Assembly: GCA_964525945.1 (NCBI GenBank)
Contig: CAZGKX010000086.1
Span: 1 to 7,499, forward strand
DNA: 7,499 nucleotides
Source of the DNA: CAZGKX01 sp964525945
GTDB lineage: Bacteria > Pseudomonadota > Gammaproteobacteria > Legionellales > Legionellaceae
Direction of reading: 5' to 3'
The first letter of the stretch is position 1. Each line of letters begins with the position of its first letter. The notes beneath the pieces are model-generated. The model worked only from the letters and a program-made list of their open reading frames with translations, was not told the origin of the DNA and did not search any database. Below are positions 5,138 to 7,499 of the stretch, in pieces. Position numbers and translations under genes: made by a program.

Positions 5138-7499
5138 TATACTGTGAACCGAGCGAACTGAGCTGCGATACAGCTTTTGCTCCCACTTTTGGGTCATGAA
5201 ACAAAGGGGCGCTAACATCAGCATTATAAGCAGAGCCGGCAGCAACAGGTAACGGCTTAAGAGGGGGTGTTCGATGAAAAATTTGCGTATAACTGCTTAC
5301 ATCGTCATCGTCCTCCCGCTCATCCATGTCGGCGTCATCTTCGTCGATAATTTCCTGCTTCGCATGCGTAAGGGCCTGTTGTTGAAAACGCGCTGAATTC
5401 AAAAACTGCAAACAGGTTTGGATAACCATTAGCGCCACACCGACTCCAGGGTTTAAAGCCACACCCAGCGTTAATAATAAACCACTCGCCACCAGCACCG
5501 CGGCAATATTATAACCCAAGCTGAACAATAAATTTTGTTTAATATTGGCCATGGTTTGTTGGGAAATTTCAAACGCTGTCACAATGGGTAGCAGTGAGCC
5601 ACTTTCGATGACAGCACCCGCACGTTGCTGAGTGGTTTCATCACCCCCTAAATGTTTAACGGCGATGCTGAATGCACCGTTTTCCATGGCCAGCAAATCA
5701 TTCACTCCATCACCAATCACAGCGACTTTTTTACCTTGCTGCTTTAATGCATCGATGTAAGATTTTTTATCAGGGATAGACGATTCGTCAGAAACGCCCA
5801 CGCAATTTGCACACACATGCTCGGATTTAATGCCCAGCACCTTGGCATAACCCAGCGCCGTTTTACGGGTTGTTCCTGTGCAAATATCCACTTCTATACC
5901 TGAGGCTTGCAGCAACTGCACGGTTTTCAGAGCATCTTCTCGTAAGGGATCATTGACAATAAGATACCCTAACAATTGATGGCTCGCGCCCGTTTTCTGG
6001 GCTAAATAAACCATGGTATCACCAGGCAACTCCGTTTGCGGGACGATATGGCTGACATCAATGCCATGGCTTTTCATCATGTCTTTGTTGCCAAGGATAT
6101 AGGAGCGGCCAGCGATGACGCCGGTTACACCGGAATGGTTTGTTTTTTGATCGCGTGCTTTAACATCCAAATATGGACACTTTAAGTCATTTGCAGCCTC
6201 ATAAATAGCTTGGCCGATGGGGTGCGTTGCGCCTTGTTCAAGCGCCGCAAAGTAGGCTAAAAGCTCTTCTTTATCACTAATTTCATCGTCATCCAATACT
6301 TCGCTACGTGATAAATCAAGCGTCGGTATGCCTTTGGTTAATGTGCCATGGAGATCAAACACTACGCAATCGATGCCATCCGCATCTTCCAAGGCTTTGG
6401 CTTGGCTAAACGAAACACCATTCGCTGCTGCTTTTTGCATACCAATTTGCACAGCAACGGGGGTGATAAGGCCTAGCGTGCAAGGACAAGCCGAAACAAG
6501 CACAGCAACGGCGCATTGAATGGCTAACGCTGGAGTAAACAGCAAACCAACCGTGACCCCTGAAGCAACCGCCAAGAGCACCACAGTGGGGATAAAAAAC
6601 TTTAAAATGGCTTCGGTTTTTTTTTCGATCGCCCCTTTGGTTGAATCAGCAATTTCAATGGCGCGATCGAGGCGTTCTAAATAAGAACGGTGAGTGGGGG
6701 CACGCGCATAACCGGTTAATTTAAAAACATGATCAATTTGCGCTTGTGTCAGTTCGGTGACTGATGCATCGCTCAATAACGCTTCATGAAGATCAGGTCC
6801 ATGATCAACACCTTGCTGATCAATAAGCTGGCTTGCGGATATGCGGTGTTTTTGGATTTCACCCGCAGCATTTTGGATGGCTGCCCATAACGTTGAGCCA
6901 TCCAAGTACAAGCATAATTCATTCTCAGCGATCTCAGTTTCCTTGAAGCCATCATGCAACAATTTTAAAGTATACCCCGGTACACCCACTTTCATGCGCA
7001 TGGGTTTTTCACCCGGTGCTAAAATCATGCCAGCAAAAATGCGATCCCGAGGTTTAAATTGCCGAGGCAGCGTTTCTCCATAAATTTTAGACACCAAGAG
7101 CGCGCGCTCGTCTTCTTCTTCATTCCAACCGTCGATAGGGATCATGATCTGTCCCTCATCATCAGGTTCGATCAAGATCACATCACCCGGTCGAATATGC
7201 TTTAATGGGGTCAAAACATACTGCTGGTTGCTGACCCATTTTTTTACAACGCGCGGGGCTTGTTCTTGGAAGCCTTTGCGAAGCCCCATCGATTGGCTCA
7301 GCGATTCCCGAATGGCAATGCCTATGTGTCGAAAACCAAAAATCAGTAACCCAGCATCCAACATCATGGGCAAGCCAGGGATAAAAAAAGAAGCTAACGA
7401 CACCCCAATAATAGTGAGGGTGCTGATGGCAAACAATGTATCCATGGCTGGTTCATGATCATGCACCAGTTTAAGTCGCGCTTTGTTATAAAATTCTGC
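5115..7499 (-). CDS. Atypical copper-type P1B ATPase, N-terminus beyond right edge
   Basis: Numbering starts at the GTG at 7466, but the frame is open to the window edge (11 more codons, resembling the normal lead-in to a transmembrane helix), so the true start is outside. Order: two helices (about 8-52); actuator domain with R-P-G-D, I-P-I-D-G and Y-G-E-T (129-132, normally TGES); an inserted region of about 95 residues (162-255); helices with C-P-C (327-329); D-L-H-G-T-L-T (371-377, normally DKTGTLT); T-H-P (414-416); T-G-T (530-532, normally TGD); G-D-G-V-N-D (585-590); helices with Y-N (652-653) and Met680; then an acidic tail (about 695-783). CPC, YN and Met are the Cu(I) path of CopA-type pumps. 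The phosphorylated aspartate and GDGxND remain, but the surrounding ATP-handling motifs are altered. It may be a slow or regulatory pump, or an inactive relative. Any N-terminal metal-binding domain is out of view. Confidence 0.88.
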   Translation of the reverse strand, partial: AEFYNKARLKLVHDHEPAMDTLFAISTLTIIGVSLASFFIPGLPMMLDAGLLIFGFRHIGIAIRESLSQSMGLRKGFQEQAPRVVKKWVSNQQYVLTPLKHIRPGDVILIEPDDEGQIMIPIDGWNEEEDERALLVSKIYGETLPRQFKPRDRIFAGMILAPGEKPMRMKVGVPGYTLKLLHDGFKETEIAENELCLYLDGSTLWAAIQNAAGEIQKHRISASQLIDQQGVDHGPDLHEALLSDASVTELTQAQIDHVFKLTGYARAPTHRSYLERLDRAIEIADSTKGAIEKKTEAILKFFIPTVVLLAVASGVTVGLLFTPALAIQCAVAVLVSACPCTLGLITPVAVQIGMQKAAANGVSFSQAKALEDADGIDCVVFDLHGTLTKGIPTLDLSRSEVLDDDEISDKEELLAYFAALEQGATHPIGQAIYEAANDLKCPYLDVKARDQKTNHSGVTGVIAGRSYILGNKDMMKSHGIDVSHIVPQTELPGDTMVYLAQKTGASHQLLGYLIVNDPLREDALKTVQLLQASGIEVDICTGTTRKTALGYAKVLGIKSEHVCANCVGVSDESSIPDKKSYIDALKQQGKKVAVIGDGVNDLLAMENGAFSIAVKHLGGDETTQQRAGAVIESGSLLPIVTAFEISQQTMANIKQNLLFSLGYNIAAVLVASGLLLTLGVALNPGVGVALMVIQTCLQFLNSARFQQQALTHAKQEIIDEDDADMDEREDDDDVSSYTQIFHRTPPLKPLPVAAGSAYNADVSAPLFHDPKVGAKAVSQLSSLGSQYISGSQLY
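5123..5151. repeat. 11-bp direct repeat across the folB/ATPase gene ends
   Basis: ACTGTGAACCG occurs at 5123-5133 and again at 5141-5151, an 18-bp period. The first copy lies in the last codons of folB and the second just past its stop. In the ATPase frame the period equals six codons and yields G-S-Q twice in the C-terminal residues. This suggests a small tandem duplication, decayed outside the core. Confidence 0.6.
5161..5178 (+). terminator. Possible weak terminator after folB
   Basis: AGCTG (5161-5165) and CAGCT (5171-5175) form a 5-bp stem with a 5-base loop, followed by TTT. It sits 24 bp past the folB stop, inside the ATPase coding region on the other strand. The stem and T run are both short, so this is only a tentative call. 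Confidence 0.22.

Noticed and set aside
5000..5245. Minus-strand 81-codon open frame over the end of folB
   Set aside because: It overlaps two well-supported genes in other frames and has no recognisable product or ribosome binding site.
5118..5384. ATPase tail as a type IV (Dot/Icm) secretion signal
   Set aside because: The acidic cluster is reminiscent of such signals, but the protein is a multi-helix membrane pump and the organism is not established.
7464..7466. GTG at 7466 as the true start of the ATPase
   Set aside because: The frame is open to the window edge, and the 11 codons before it continue the usual lead-in to a P1B transmembrane helix; at least two further helices are missing.

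Overview
The window reads as chromosomal DNA of a gammaproteobacterium. HemE, FolB and the start of a YheT-type hydrolase all resemble their Escherichia coli counterparts closely. The moderate AT content, and the style of an extra domain and tail in the P-type ATPase, make me think of the Legionellales (Coxiella/Legionella/Aquicella/Berkiella side). That placement is an impression, not a demonstration. I see no insertion sequence, integrase, tRNA, rRNA or CRISPR array.

Layout, right to left on the minus strand. (1) 5115-7499 is most of a copper-type P1B ATPase whose N-terminus lies beyond the right edge. Its transmembrane metal ligands look conserved, but several catalytic signatures are altered: DLHGT for DKTGT, TGT for TGD and YGET for TGES. 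It also carries an extra domain of roughly 95 residues and a long acidic C-terminal tail. (2) 4796-5137, the only plus-strand gene, is folB. Its 3' end overlaps the 3' end of the ATPase gene by 23 bp, and an 11-bp direct repeat straddles that overlap. (3) A 122-bp divergent intergenic region holds candidate promoters for folB and for the gene on its left. (4) 1377-4673 is a two-gene minus-strand unit: a predicted lipoprotein of a conserved but unnamed family, followed with no gap (TAAATG) by a large MscK-like mechanosensitive channel. (5) A 133-bp gap carries a TATAAT promoter and a small hairpin. (6) 176-1243 is hemE, followed with an ATGA overlap by a yheT-like hydrolase gene cut by the left edge (1-179).

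Functionally, hemE (heme synthesis) and folB (folate synthesis) are housekeeping genes. The lipoprotein and channel look like one envelope module, probably serving osmotic protection. The ATPase is the most unusual item: it looks like a diverged copper pump in which the metal path is kept and the ATP-handling core has been rewritten. No wholly new multi-gene system is evident. The ATPase and the lipoprotein-channel pair are the best candidates for undescribed biology.
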